A DNA stretch of 14,888 nt from Frankia sp. (GCA_019689615.1 JADGHD010000050.1:1-14888); one strand, 5' to 3'; positions 5,450 through 14,888 are shown, counted from the first letter of the stretch. The notes: generated by a model not told the origin, from the sequence alone. Made by a program: numbers and translations.

Positions 5450-7465
5450 GTGACCACGACCGAGTCCTCGTCCACACTGTCGGCGGCCGGCACGCTGGAG
5501 GCAGAGCTCGAGCGGCTGCTGTCGGTGGAGAGCTTCCCTCCGCCGGCCGACTTCGTCCGCCGCGTGCCGTACGAGGCCGACGCCGCCGCGGCAGCCGCCG
5601 ACCCGGTCGCCTTCTGGGCCGACAAGGCGCGTGAGCTGCTGGACTGGGACACGCCGTTCACCAAGGTCCTCAACGACGAGAACCCGCCGTTCTACAAGTG
5701 GTTCGAGGACGGCACCCTCAACGTTTCAGCCAACTGCCTGGACCGGCACGTCGCCGCCGGCCGCGGCGACAAGGTCGCGTACTACTGGGCTGGCGAGGAG
5801 GGCGAGCGCAAGGTCGTCACCTACGCCGACCTGCTCGAGGAGACCCAGCGGCTGGCGAACGGGCTGCGCTCGCTCGGTGTCGGCCCGGGCGACGTCGTCG
5901 GCATCTTCCTGCCGATGATCCCGCAGGTCGCGGTCGCGATGCTGGCCTGCGCCCGGATCGGCGCAGTGCACAACGTCGTCTTCGGCGGCTTCGCCCCGTC
6001 CGCGGTTCGCGAGCGGATGGAGGTCAGCGAGGCCAAGGTGCTGATCACCGTCGACGGTGCCCGCCGCAAGGGCCGCACCGCCCCGGTCAAGGCGGCCGTC
6101 GACGAGGAGAAGATGGGCGACCTGCCCAGCCTGGAGCACATCATCGTGGTCGAGGCGGTCGGCGCGGCCGGCCTGGGCGGCCAGCGGGCGCCGATGACCC
6201 CCGGCCGCGACATCTGGTACGAGGAGCTGATCGCCGCCGCCGACCCGGTCTGCCCGCCGGTGGCGATGTCGGCCGAGGCCCCGCTGTTCATCCTGTACAG
6301 CTCGGGGTCGACCGCGAAGCCGAAGGGGATCCTGCACACCACCGGCGGCTACCTGCTCGGCGCCGCCTACACCCACCGGACGGTGTTCGACCTCGACCCG
6401 GAGACCGACATCTACTGGTGCTCCGCCGACGTCGGCTGGATCACCGGCCACTCGTACATCGTGTACGGCCCGCTGGCGAACGGCGCCACGAGCGTGATGT
6501 ACGAGGGCGCGCCGGACTACCCGGACTACGACGTCTGGTGGAAGCTGATCGCCGAATTCAAGGTGACCATCTTCTACACCGCGCCGACCGCGATCCGGGC
6601 GTGCATGAAGTGGGGCGCCGAGTACCCGGCGCGGCACGACCTGTCGTCGCTGCGGGTGCTCGGCACGGTCGGCGAGCCGATCAACCCGAAGGCCTGGCTG
6701 TGGTACCACCTGGTGATCGGCGGCGGCCGCTGCCCGATCGTGGACACCTGGTGGCAGACCGAGACCGGCTCCATCATGATCTCGCCGGTGCCCGGGGTGA
6801 CCTCGACCAAGCCGGGGTCGGCGACCAGGCCGCTGCCGGGGATCAGCCCGGCGCTGCTGACCGAGGACGGCCAGCCGCTTGCCGCGGGCACCGGCGTGCT
6901 GGTGATCACCAAGCCGTGGCCGTCGATGCTGCGCACCCTCTACAGGGACGACGAGCGGTTCGTCCAGACCTACTTCTCCCGGTTCGGCCCGACCACCTAC
7001 CTCGTCGGCGACGCCGCCCGGCTGGACCCGGACGGCTACTTCTGGATCATCGGCCGGATCGACGACGTCATCAACGTCTCCGGGCACCGGCTGTCCACGG
7101 CCGAGGTCGAGTCGGCGATCGTCGCGCACGAGGCCGTCGCCGAGGCGGCCGTCGTGGCCCAGGCGGACGAGCAGACCGGCCAGGCGATCGTCGCGTTCGT
7201 GACCCTCGCCGGGGACCGGGTCGGCGACGACGCCATGGTCGCCGAGCTGCGCGAGCACGTGGCCACGAAGATCGGCAAGCTGGCCCGGCCGAAGCGGGTC
7301 ATCTGGGCCGACGACCTGCCGAAGACCCGTTCCGGCAAGATCATGCGCCGGCTGCTGCGGGACATCGCGGAGGGCCGCGCCCTCGGCGACGTGACCACGC
7401 TGCGCGACCCGGCGGTGATGGCGGCGCTGGCCGCCAAGGTCGCCGCGGCGGGCCCGGAGGACTGA
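5450..7465 (+). CDS. acs: Acetyl-CoA synthetase (acetate-CoA ligase, AMP-forming)
   Basis: The product of 671 residues activates acetate to acetyl-AMP and then acetyl-CoA in the cytosol. The length agrees with the family (about 650). Visible motifs are the adenylation P-loop YSSGSTAKPKG (283-293), the ADVGWITGHSYIVYGPL core, GTVGEPINP, DTWWQTETG (432-440) with the tryptophan that limits the acyl pocket to acetate, the hinge-region GRIDDVINVSGHR, and PKTRSGKIMRR with catalytic lysine K630. That lysine is the residue which Pat/Gcn5-type enzymes acetylate to switch off Acs in other bacteria, so the same control is plausible. The P-loop has Ser and Ala where many Acs have Thr and Gly. GTG at 5450 follows GGAGGG; a TTG four codons upstream overlaps that site and is less likely. 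A strong hairpin follows the gene, so it is probably monocistronic. Propionyl-CoA synthetase is a less likely alternative. Confidence 0.95.
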   Translation: MTTTESSSTLSAAGTLEAELERLLSVESFPPPADFVRRVPYEADAAAAAADPVAFWADKARELLDWDTPFTKVLNDENPPFYKWFEDGTLNVSANCLDRHVAAGRGDKVAYYWAGEEGERKVVTYADLLEETQRLANGLRSLGVGPGDVVGIFLPMIPQVAVAMLACARIGAVHNVVFGGFAPSAVRERMEVSEAKVLITVDGARRKGRTAPVKAAVDEEKMGDLPSLEHIIVVEAVGAAGLGGQRAPMTPGRDIWYEELIAAADPVCPPVAMSAEAPLFILYSSGSTAKPKGILHTTGGYLLGAAYTHRTVFDLDPETDIYWCSADVGWITGHSYIVYGPLANGATSVMYEGAPDYPDYDVWWKLIAEFKVTIFYTAPTAIRACMKWGAEYPARHDLSSLRVLGTVGEPINPKAWLWYHLVIGGGRCPIVDTWWQTETGSIMISPVPGVTSTKPGSATRPLPGISPALLTEDGQPLAAGTGVLVITKPWPSMLRTLYRDDERFVQTYFSRFGPTTYLVGDAARLDPDGYFWIIGRIDDVINVSGHRLSTAEVESAIVAHEAVAEAAVVAQADEQTGQAIVAFVTLAGDRVGDDAMVAELREHVATKIGKLARPKRVIWADDLPKTRSGKIMRRLLRDIAEGRALGDVTTLRDPAVMAALAAKVAAAGPED

Positions 7466-7497
7466 CGCCGCGGCCCGGCGAACCCGGGCAACGCAGG

Positions 7498-7539
7498 CCC
7501 ACCTGGCACACCAGTGTTGGCACCGGTGTGCCAGGTGGG
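7498..7539 (+). terminator. Strong stem-loop terminator after acs
   Basis: Bases 7498-7512 (starting CCCACCTGG) pair perfectly with 7525-7539, a 15-bp stem. The 12-base loop can fold further: after one A-C mismatch, GTG (7514-7516) pairs with CAC (7521-7523) around a TTGG tetraloop. It begins 32 bases after the acs stop. No T-run follows (AAATCC), as is common for actinobacterial terminator hairpins. The symmetric stem could act on both strands. An operator or RNA-processing site is an alternative. Confidence 0.65.
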
Positions 7540-7594
7540 AAATCCGGCCCCGCCGGGCTGAGCCGAAGGTTTCGTGGCCAAACGGGTCGGGATG

Positions 7595-7621
7595 AGGAAG
7601 GGTTTTCCTGGTTGTAACAAC
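7595..7621 (+). promoter_or_regulatory. Small dyads upstream of glgP
   Basis: Two short inverted repeats sit in the AT-richest part of the acs-glgP gap: AGGAA/TTCCT (7595-7599 with 7605-7609) and the gapped palindrome GTTGT-A-ACAAC (7611-7621). They lie about 40-65 bases before the candidate glgP -10 box, a usual place for an activator site. No known operator consensus is recognised. Confidence 0.25.
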
Positions 7622-7660
7622 GACCAGCGACCCGGGTGTGGCCTGTTCACCGGGCATGTC

Positions 7661-7666
7661 TAGGCT
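7661..7666 (+). promoter_or_regulatory. glgP -10 box, probable leaderless start
   Basis: TAGGCT matches the actinobacterial TANNNT -10 pattern and ends nine bases before the GTG of glgP. Transcription would start at or within a few bases of the first codon. This agrees with the absence of any purine-rich ribosome site in the bases between. The -35 region (TGTGGC near 7637) is a poor match. Confidence 0.5.
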
Positions 7667-7675
7667 GCCGTCTTC

Positions 7676-10243
7676 GTGAGAGCTCTCCGACGGTTCACTG
7701 TCCGTGCACAGCTTCCCGAGCCGCTTGCCCCGCTGGGGGAGCTGGTCCTGAACCTCCGCTGGTCGTGGCACCCGGAGACCCTGGACCTGTTCGAGTCCGT
7801 CGACCCGGAACTCTGGCGGGCCTGCAAGGGCGACCCGGTGCGGCTGCTCGGCGAGGTCGACCACGACCGCCTGGTGACGCTCGCCGGTGACCGGCGTTTC
7901 CTGCGCCGGCTCACCGACGCGGCGGACGAGCTGCAGGAGTACCTGACGGCGGAGCTGTGGTACCAGAAGCAGGACATTCCCGGCGCACCGTCGGCGATCG
8001 CGTACTTCTCGCCGGAGTTCGGCATCACCGAGGTGCTGCCGCAGTACTCGGGCGGCCTGGGCATCCTCGCCGGTGACCACCTGAAGACGGCCAGCGACCT
8101 CGGCGTGCCGATCATCGGGGTCGGCCTGCTCTACCGCGCCGGCTACTTCGTGCAGTCGCTCTCCCGGGACGGCTGGCAGCTGGAGCGCTACCCCGGCATC
8201 GACCCGCACGGGCTGCCGCTCACCCAGCTCACCGACGCCACCGGGGCCCCGGCGAAGGTGACCGTCGAGCTGCCCGAGGGCCGCACCCTGCACGCCCAGA
8301 TCTGGAAGGCGCAGGTGGGCCGGGTCCCGCTGCTGCTGCTCGACTCGGACGTCGAGGACAACCAGCCGGCCGAGCGCGGCGTCACCGACCGGCTCTACGG
8401 CGGCGGCACCGACCACCGGCTGCTGCAGGAGCTGCTGCTCGGCATCGGCGGGGTGCGCGCGCTGCGGGCATACTCCGCGGTCACCGGCGCGCCGGCGCCC
8501 GAGGTCTACCACACCAACGAGGGCCACGCCGGTTTCCTCGGCCTGGAGCGGATCCGCGAGCTCACCGACACCGGGCTCAGCTTCGACGAGGCGCTCGAGG
8601 CCACCCGGGCCGGCACGATCTTCACCACGCACACGCCGGTCCCCGCGGGCATCGACCGGTTCCCGAAGGAGATGGTCGCCCGCCACTTCGGCGGCCCCAT
8701 CGAGTGGCCGGGCGTGCCGGTCGAGCGCGTCCTGGAACTCGGCGCCGAGTCCGACCCGAACGTGTTCAACATGGCCCACATGGGCCTGCGCCTCGCGCAG
8801 CGGTCGAACGGCGTGAGCAAGCTGCACGGCATCGTCAGCCGGGAGATGTTCAACGAGCTGTGGCCCGGCTTCGACCCGGCCGACGTCCCGATCGGCTCGG
8901 TGACCAACGGCGTGCACGCCCCCACCTGGGTCTCCCGGTCGCTGATCGAGCTGGCCGACCGGGACCCGGACCCGCCGCTGCTGTCCCCCGACGGCCGAGG
9001 CTTCTCCAAGATCGACAAGATCTCCGACGAGGCCCTCTGGGCCGCCCGCCGGGAGCTGCGCGAGCGGCTGGTCAACGAGGTGCGCCGGCGGTTGCGCGCC
9101 TCGTGGCTGGCCCGCGGCGCCGCCCCGGGTGAGCTCGACTGGGTGGAGAGCGTCTTCGACCCGGAGATCCTCATGGTCGGCTTCGCCCGGCGGGTGCCGT
9201 CCTACAAGCGCCTGACCTTGATGCTGCGCGACCGGGAGCGGCTGACCCGGCTGCTCACCCACGAGGAGCGGCCGATCCAGATGGTCATCGCCGGCAAGGC
9301 GCACCCGGCCGACGACGGCGGCAAGCAGCTCGTCCAGCAGATCGTCCAGTTCGCCGACAACCCGGCGGTGCGCCACCGGATCGTCTTCCTGCCGGACTAC
9401 GACATCGGCATGGCCCGGTTCCTCTACTCCGGCTGCGACGTCTGGCTGAACAACCCGCTTCGTCCGCTGGAGGCCTGCGGCACGTCCGGGATGAAGGCCG
9501 CGCTCAACGGCTGCCTCAACCTGTCGATCCGCGACGGCTGGTGGGACGAGATGTTCGACGGCCGCAACGGCTGGGCGATCCCGACCGCCGACGGCGTCGA
9601 GGACCCCGACCGCCGCGACGACATCGAGTCGGCCGCGCTGTACGACCTGCTGGAGAACGCGGTCGCGCAGAAGTTCTACGACCGCGGCGATGGCGGCGTG
9701 CCGCGCCGCTGGACCGCGATGGTCCGGCACACCCTGGCCACGCTCGGGCCGAAGGTGCTCGCCAGCCGGATGGTCCAGGAGTACGTCGAGCAGTACTACG
9801 TCCCGGCCGGCCGCTCCGCCCGGGCGGTGGCCGACGGCGGCTACGCGGGTGCCCGCGACCTGTCCGGCTGGAAGGCCCGGGTTCGCGTCGCCTGGCCCGA
9901 GGTGCGGGTGGTCAACGTCGACTCCGGCGGGGTGGGGGACGCCCCGCAGGTCGGCCAGGAGCTGGCGGTGCGGGCCACCGTCGAGCTCGGCGGCCTGTCC
10001 CCGGACGACGTGGTCGTGCGCGCCTCGTACGGACGGGTCGACGAGAGCGACCGGCTGCTCGACCCGGCGACGCTGGAGCTGCGCCCGGCCGGGGAGGGGG
10101 AGGGCGGTGGCTACCGGTTCGAGGGCGCGATCCCGCTGTCGCGCACCGGGCCGTTCGGCTACACGATCACGGTGCTGCCCGCCCACCGGCTGCTGGCCAC
10201 GCCGGCCGAGACCGGCCTGATCGCGGTCCCGACCCCGGGCTGA
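7676..10243 (+). CDS. glgP: Alpha-glucan (glycogen) phosphorylase, GT35
   Basis: The product of 855 residues removes terminal glucose from alpha-1,4-glucans with phosphate to give glucose-1-phosphate, using PLP. The length agrees with the actinobacterial GlgP subtype (about 860). Residues about 12-110 resemble the N-terminal domain (DUF3417) of this subtype. SPEFGITEVLPQYSGG (112-127) followed by LGILAGDHLKTA is the glucan/phosphate-site signature, YHTNEGHAGF holds H279-H284, and EACGTSGMKAALNG contains K607, the expected PLP-linked lysine. The C-terminal 150 residues (from about 700) form an extra domain usual in this subtype. GTG at 7676 has no Shine-Dalgarno but a -10 box just upstream, suggesting leaderless translation. 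It is flanked by hairpins on both sides and is probably its own transcript. With GlgX next door it would degrade glycogen. A role beside the GlgE maltosyltransferase route is possible, but no glgE is in the window. Confidence 0.93.
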   Translation: MRALRRFTVRAQLPEPLAPLGELVLNLRWSWHPETLDLFESVDPELWRACKGDPVRLLGEVDHDRLVTLAGDRRFLRRLTDAADELQEYLTAELWYQKQDIPGAPSAIAYFSPEFGITEVLPQYSGGLGILAGDHLKTASDLGVPIIGVGLLYRAGYFVQSLSRDGWQLERYPGIDPHGLPLTQLTDATGAPAKVTVELPEGRTLHAQIWKAQVGRVPLLLLDSDVEDNQPAERGVTDRLYGGGTDHRLLQELLLGIGGVRALRAYSAVTGAPAPEVYHTNEGHAGFLGLERIRELTDTGLSFDEALEATRAGTIFTTHTPVPAGIDRFPKEMVARHFGGPIEWPGVPVERVLELGAESDPNVFNMAHMGLRLAQRSNGVSKLHGIVSREMFNELWPGFDPADVPIGSVTNGVHAPTWVSRSLIELADRDPDPPLLSPDGRGFSKIDKISDEALWAARRELRERLVNEVRRRLRASWLARGAAPGELDWVESVFDPEILMVGFARRVPSYKRLTLMLRDRERLTRLLTHEERPIQMVIAGKAHPADDGGKQLVQQIVQFADNPAVRHRIVFLPDYDIGMARFLYSGCDVWLNNPLRPLEACGTSGMKAALNGCLNLSIRDGWWDEMFDGRNGWAIPTADGVEDPDRRDDIESAALYDLLENAVAQKFYDRGDGGVPRRWTAMVRHTLATLGPKVLASRMVQEYVEQYYVPAGRSARAVADGGYAGARDLSGWKARVRVAWPEVRVVNVDSGGVGDAPQVGQELAVRATVELGGLSPDDVVVRASYGRVDESDRLLDPATLELRPAGEGEGGGYRFEGAIPLSRTGPFGYTITVLPAHRLLATPAETGLIAVPTPG

Positions 10244-10250
10244 TCCGCCA

Positions 10251-10314
10251 TCCGGGCGACAAACCGCCCGGAACGGCCGGCCTTGGGCGTCCACCGCCCC
10301 GAGGCCGGCCGTTC
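10251..10314 (+). terminator. Two overlapping hairpins after glgP
   Basis: Hairpin A pairs TCCGGGCG (10251-10258) with 10265-10272 around a 6-base loop. Hairpin B pairs GAACGGCCGGCCT (10271-10283) with 10302-10314, a perfect 13-bp stem. Inside B, GGGCG (10285-10289) pairs with CGCCC (10295-10299). The two stems share bases 10271-10272, so the outermost pairs compete. Together they probably end the glgP transcript eight bases after its stop. There is no T-run. Hairpin B ends 27 bases before the glgX -10 box, so it could also belong to glgX control. Confidence 0.6.
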
Positions 10315-10340
10315 AGCCGGACGTGATCGACTCCTTCCGT

Positions 10341-10346
10341 TAGCGT
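10341..10346 (+). promoter_or_regulatory. glgX -10 box, probable leaderless start
   Basis: TAGCGT (TANNNT pattern) ends seven bases before the GTG of glgX. The expected transcription start falls on or next to the first codon. The only purine-rich stretch (GAAG) directly abuts the GTG and is too close to act as a ribosome site. No clear -35 box is seen. Confidence 0.5.
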
Positions 10347-10353
10347 CACGAAG

Positions 10354-12786
<2,433 letters not shown>

Positions 12787-12860
12787 CCAGCACCACTGGC
12801 CGGTCGCGGTGGCGAGCCCGAGCGCGGCGGCGGCAAGTAGGGCAAGGTCGGTCCAGGGCG

Positions 12861-12879
12861 GGCGCGCGCCGCGCGCGTC
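12861..12879 (+). terminator. GC-only hairpin after glgX
   Basis: GGCGCGCG (12861-12868) pairs with CGCGCGTC (12872-12879), eight pairs with one G-T, around a CCG triloop. It is 74 bases after the glgX stop in a gene-free gap (12787-12954). The alternating C/G run could also adopt Z-DNA. It is the best terminator candidate in the gap, but it is short and has no T-run. The rest of the gap shows nothing more than GC-rich sequence and the ribosome site of the next gene. Confidence 0.3.
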
Positions 12880-12954
12880 GCGGGCCGCCCAGGCGGGCCG
12901 GCGGGCGGGGCCAGGCCCGGCGGGAGACGGCACAGGAGAAGAGGAGGCCGGCTG

Positions 12955-13731
12955 GTGGCGGTCGTACGTCTGGAGGTCGAGGACCGGGTCGGCACGATCC
13001 GGCTGGATCGGCCGAAGATGAACGCCCTGAACAGTGAGGTGGCCGCCGAGCTGCGGGCGGTCGCGCTGGAGGCGTCGCGGCGGGACGACATCCGGGCCGT
13101 CGTGCTCTACGGCGGGGAGCGGGTGTTCGCCGCCGGTGCCGACATCAAGGAGATGGCGACCAAGGACCGCGCCGCGATGACGGCCTGGATCAGCGAGCTG
13201 ACCGGGACGTTCGAGCTGGTCGCGCACATCCCCAAGCCCACCTTCGCCGCGGTCACCGGCTACGCCCTCGGCGGCGGCCTGGAGCTCGCGCTGTGCGCCG
13301 ACTTCCGGATCCTGGCCGACAACGCCAAGGTCGGCCAGCCGGAGATCCTGCTCGGGATCATCCCGGGCGCCGGCGGCACCCAGCGGCTGCCCCGGCTGAT
13401 CGGCCCGGCGCGGGCGAAGGACCTGGTCTTCTCGGGCCGCCAGATCGGCGCCGACGAGGCGCTGGCGATCGGGCTGGCGGACGCCGTGGTGCCGGCCGGC
13501 GAGGTCCACGCCGAGGCGGTCCGCCGGGCGCTCCAGTACGTCGACGGGCCCGCGGTGGCGCTCGCCGCCGCCAAGCGGGCGATCAACGACGGCCTGGAGA
13601 TGGGCCTGTCCGAGGGCCTGCGGCTGGAGGCCGCGCTGTTCGCCGGCCTGTTCGGCACCGACGACCAGCGAGGCGGGATGGAGTCGTTTCTGCGGGACGG
13701 CCCTGGCAAGGCGAAGTTCACCGGCCGGTGA
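12955..13731 (+). CDS. Enoyl-CoA hydratase/isomerase (crotonase family)
   Basis: The product of 258 residues is a full-length crotonase. FAAGADIKEM (about 58-67) forms the CoA/oxyanion site, and GYALGGGLELA holds the first catalytic glutamate E110. GQPEILLGIIPGAGGTQRL holds the second, E130. The 20-residue spacing equals that of E144 and E164 in rat mitochondrial crotonase, so hydration of short or medium trans-2-enoyl-CoA is the likely activity rather than isomerase-only chemistry. The GTG start has an AGGAGG site (12942-12947) seven bases upstream. The pirin gene begins 15 bases after its stop, suggesting one transcript. Many paralogues occur in actinobacteria, so the exact pathway (fatty-acid beta-oxidation or amino-acid catabolism) cannot be fixed from sequence. 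Confidence 0.92.
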   Translation: MAVVRLEVEDRVGTIRLDRPKMNALNSEVAAELRAVALEASRRDDIRAVVLYGGERVFAAGADIKEMATKDRAAMTAWISELTGTFELVAHIPKPTFAAVTGYALGGGLELALCADFRILADNAKVGQPEILLGIIPGAGGTQRLPRLIGPARAKDLVFSGRQIGADEALAIGLADAVVPAGEVHAEAVRRALQYVDGPAVALAAAKRAINDGLEMGLSEGLRLEAALFAGLFGTDDQRGGMESFLRDGPGKAKFTGR

Positions 13732-13746
13732 CCCGGTGAGGCGACG

Positions 13747-14769
13747 GTGGGCGGACCGGTGAGCGGGCCGGTGAGCGGGCGGGACATCCCGCCGGATGTG
13801 CCGGGCCCGGCGGCGGCGGGCGGGCCGGCCGAGATCGAGGTCAGTGAGGCGAGCCTGGCGACGGTCGGCGCGATCCCGGTGCGCCGGGCGCTGCCGCGCC
13901 GGGCCCGGCGCACCGTCGGCGCCTGGTGCTTCGTCGACCTGATGGGCCCGGTGGCCGTCTCGGGGGTGGCCGCGGGCGCCGGCGCCGGGCCGGCCGGGCT
14001 CGACATCGGCCCGCACCCGCACACCGGCCTGCACACCGTCACCTGGCTGCTGGCGGGCGAGGTCCGCCACGTCGACAGCACCGGCGCGGACCAGCCGGTG
14101 CGGCCGGGCCAGCTGAACCTGATGACCGCCGGGCACGGCGTCGCGCACGCGGAGGAGGCCACCGACCACCGCGGCACCCTGCAGGGCGTCCAGCTGTGGG
14201 TCGCCCAGCCGGAGGCGACCCGGCACGGCCCGGCCGCGTTCGAGCACCACCCGGCGCTGCCGTCGGCCGAGCTGGACCGGGCGGTGGCCACCGTGCTGGT
14301 CGGGGAGCTGGCCGGGGCGGTGTCGCCGGCCCGCCGGGACACCGAGCTGGTCGGCGCGGACGTGGCGCACCTCGGCGGGCGGGCGGTGCTCCCGCTGCGC
14401 CGCGACTTCGAGCACGCCGTGGTCGTGCTCGAGGGCGTCGTGCTGTTGCCGGACGGGCGGGCGGCCGGCGCGGGCGGGCCGGTGGTGGCCCGTCCCGGCC
14501 AGCTCGCCTACCTGGGGACCGGGCGCGACGAGGTGGCGCTTGACGCGGCCGAGCCGGCCCGGCTGCTGCTGCTCGGCGGGGTCCCGTTCCCCGAGGCGAT
14601 CCTCATGTGGTGGAACTTCGTCGCCCGGGACCGGGCGGAGGTGGCCACGGCCGCGCGGCAGTGGGCGAGCCCGGACGGCGGTGGGCGGTTCGGCCCGGTC
14701 GCCTCGCGCCTGGACCCGGTCCCGGCGCCCCCGCTGCCCTGGCGGCTGGCCGCCGGCGGCGCCGGGTAG
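13747..14769 (+). CDS. Pirin family protein
   Basis: The product of 340 residues is a two-cupin pirin. GPHPHTGLHTVTWLL holds H90 and H92, and GHGVAHAEEA holds H134 and E136; these match the four iron ligands of human pirin (H56, H58, H101, E103). The C-terminal LLLLGGVPF...MWWNFVARD block (about 274-298) is the usual Pirin_C ending. Some pirins oxidise quercetin; others act as redox-sensing regulators, including one reported to modulate beta-oxidation in Streptomyces. Position next to an enoyl-CoA hydratase favours a link to acyl-CoA metabolism, but this is inference. The start is uncertain: GTG at 13747 follows GAGG (13738-13741), while in-frame GTGs at 13759 and 13771 lie in a 12-base tandem repeat. 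The first 35 residues are not conserved-looking, and length is somewhat above the usual 290-320. Confidence 0.9.
   Translation: MGGPVSGPVSGRDIPPDVPGPAAAGGPAEIEVSEASLATVGAIPVRRALPRRARRTVGAWCFVDLMGPVAVSGVAAGAGAGPAGLDIGPHPHTGLHTVTWLLAGEVRHVDSTGADQPVRPGQLNLMTAGHGVAHAEEATDHRGTLQGVQLWVAQPEATRHGPAAFEHHPALPSAELDRAVATVLVGELAGAVSPARRDTELVGADVAHLGGRAVLPLRRDFEHAVVVLEGVVLLPDGRAAGAGGPVVARPGQLAYLGTGRDEVALDAAEPARLLLLGGVPFPEAILMWWNFVARDRAEVATAARQWASPDGGGRFGPVASRLDPVPAPPLPWRLAAGGAG
13756..13779 (+). repeat. 12-bp tandem repeat in the pirin start region
   Basis: CCGGTGAGCGGG occurs twice without a gap (13756-13767, 13768-13779). A degenerate third copy (CCGGTGAGGCG) lies upstream at 13733-13743. The repeat encodes in-frame PVSG units and supplies two extra GTG start candidates. 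It is a multiple of three, so copy-number change would not break the frame. Confidence 0.6.
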
Positions 14770-14778
14770 CGCGGCGCG

Positions 14779-14818
14779 GCCGGCGGCGGCTGGCGCCGGC
14801 ACGGGCACCCGGCCGGGT
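14779..14818. terminator. Inverted repeats after pirin
   Basis: GCCGGCG (14779-14785) pairs with CGCCGGC (14794-14800), a 7-bp stem with an 8-base loop, ten bases after the pirin stop. A perfect 12-bp palindrome, ACCCGGCCGGGT, follows at 14807-14818. They are a plausible end point for the ECH-pirin transcript and, being symmetric, could also end a convergent gene on the minus strand. No T-run is present. Confidence 0.4.
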
Positions 14819-14820
14819 CG

Positions 14821-14888
14821 CTAGTAGTACTTCGTTAGGTTGTGTCGATCATGTGGAGTTCGGGGATGGTGATCGTGCGGTGGCAGGT
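14821..14888. other. Low-GC edge segment, possible end of another gene or mobile element
   Basis: These 68 bases have 36 G/C (53%), far below the rest of the window. On the minus strand an open frame enters from the right edge and stops with TAA at 14837-14835; its last residues are TCHRTITIPELHMIDTT. On the plus strand an ATG at 14851 opens a frame beginning MWSSGMVIVRWQ, but without a good ribosome site. I do not recognise either peptide. The composition drop right after a terminator-like repeat would suit the boundary of an acquired gene or insertion sequence, but nothing here proves it. Confidence 0.3.

Noticed and set aside
7498..7539. Sigma-54 promoter suggested by TGGCAC repeats
   Set aside because: No proper -12 GC element follows at the right spacing, sigma-54 is generally absent in actinobacteria, and the repeats are explained by the hairpin.
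5726..10294. A 1522-codon open frame on the minus strand
   Set aside because: It lies antisense to acs and glgP, which have clear catalytic motifs. Its product is Arg/Gln/Val/Asp/His-rich with no domain. GC-rich wobble bases remove stop codons from this antisense frame.

Overview
The window is very GC-rich coding DNA (most stretches look well above 70% G+C). Genes start mostly with GTG, intergenic gaps are short, and wobble positions are strongly G/C. The gene families (Ter-associated PRTase/StiP operon, actinobacterial GlgP of about 860 residues, GlgX, pirin) fit a high-GC actinobacterium. Frankia or a close relative is my best guess from style alone. I see no tRNA, rRNA or CRISPR. All nine recognisable genes are on the + strand.

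Region 1 (1-5196) is a 322-bp control region followed by a tightly overlapped four-gene operon. Its products are a CitE/HpcH-like TIM-barrel C-C bond lyase, a PRTase with a C-terminal TRSP domain, a StiP-family PRTase with a C-terminal PELOTA-like domain, and a HAD phosphatase. The stop/start overlaps (4, 4 and 8 bases) imply translational coupling. This gene set is the one that comparative genomics has linked to tellurium-resistance (Ter) loci, where it was proposed to make a nucleoside-like metabolite from a phosphoribosyl precursor. The product has not, to my knowledge, been isolated. No TerD-like protein or ATP-grasp partner is in this window. The control region holds a poly-G/poly-C hairpin, an imperfect CACGTG-centred dyad, a candidate -10 box and a perfect 20-bp palindrome just downstream of it. 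This operon is the most interesting system here.

Region 2 (5197-12786) is central carbon metabolism, apparently as three separately controlled genes: acetyl-CoA synthetase (acs), alpha-glucan phosphorylase (glgP) and glycogen debranching enzyme (glgX). A strong 15-bp stem-loop separates acs from glgP. Two nested hairpins separate glgP from glgX. Both glg genes start at a GTG with no Shine-Dalgarno sequence, placed 7-9 bases after a TAGNNT hexamer, which suggests leaderless transcripts. GlgP (phosphorolysis) and GlgX (removal of the short limit-dextrin branches) would work together to mobilise glycogen. GlgX carries an approximately 80-residue Gly/Ala/Pro-rich insertion not expected in the family.

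Region 3 (12787-14769) holds an enoyl-CoA hydratase with both catalytic glutamates and, 15 bases later, a pirin with a complete iron-binding set. They probably form one transcript. The pair recalls the reported control of beta-oxidation by a Streptomyces pirin.

Region 4 (14770-14888) has two inverted repeats that look like a terminator. Base composition then falls sharply to about 53% G+C, which may be the edge of another gene or a mobile element cut by the window end.
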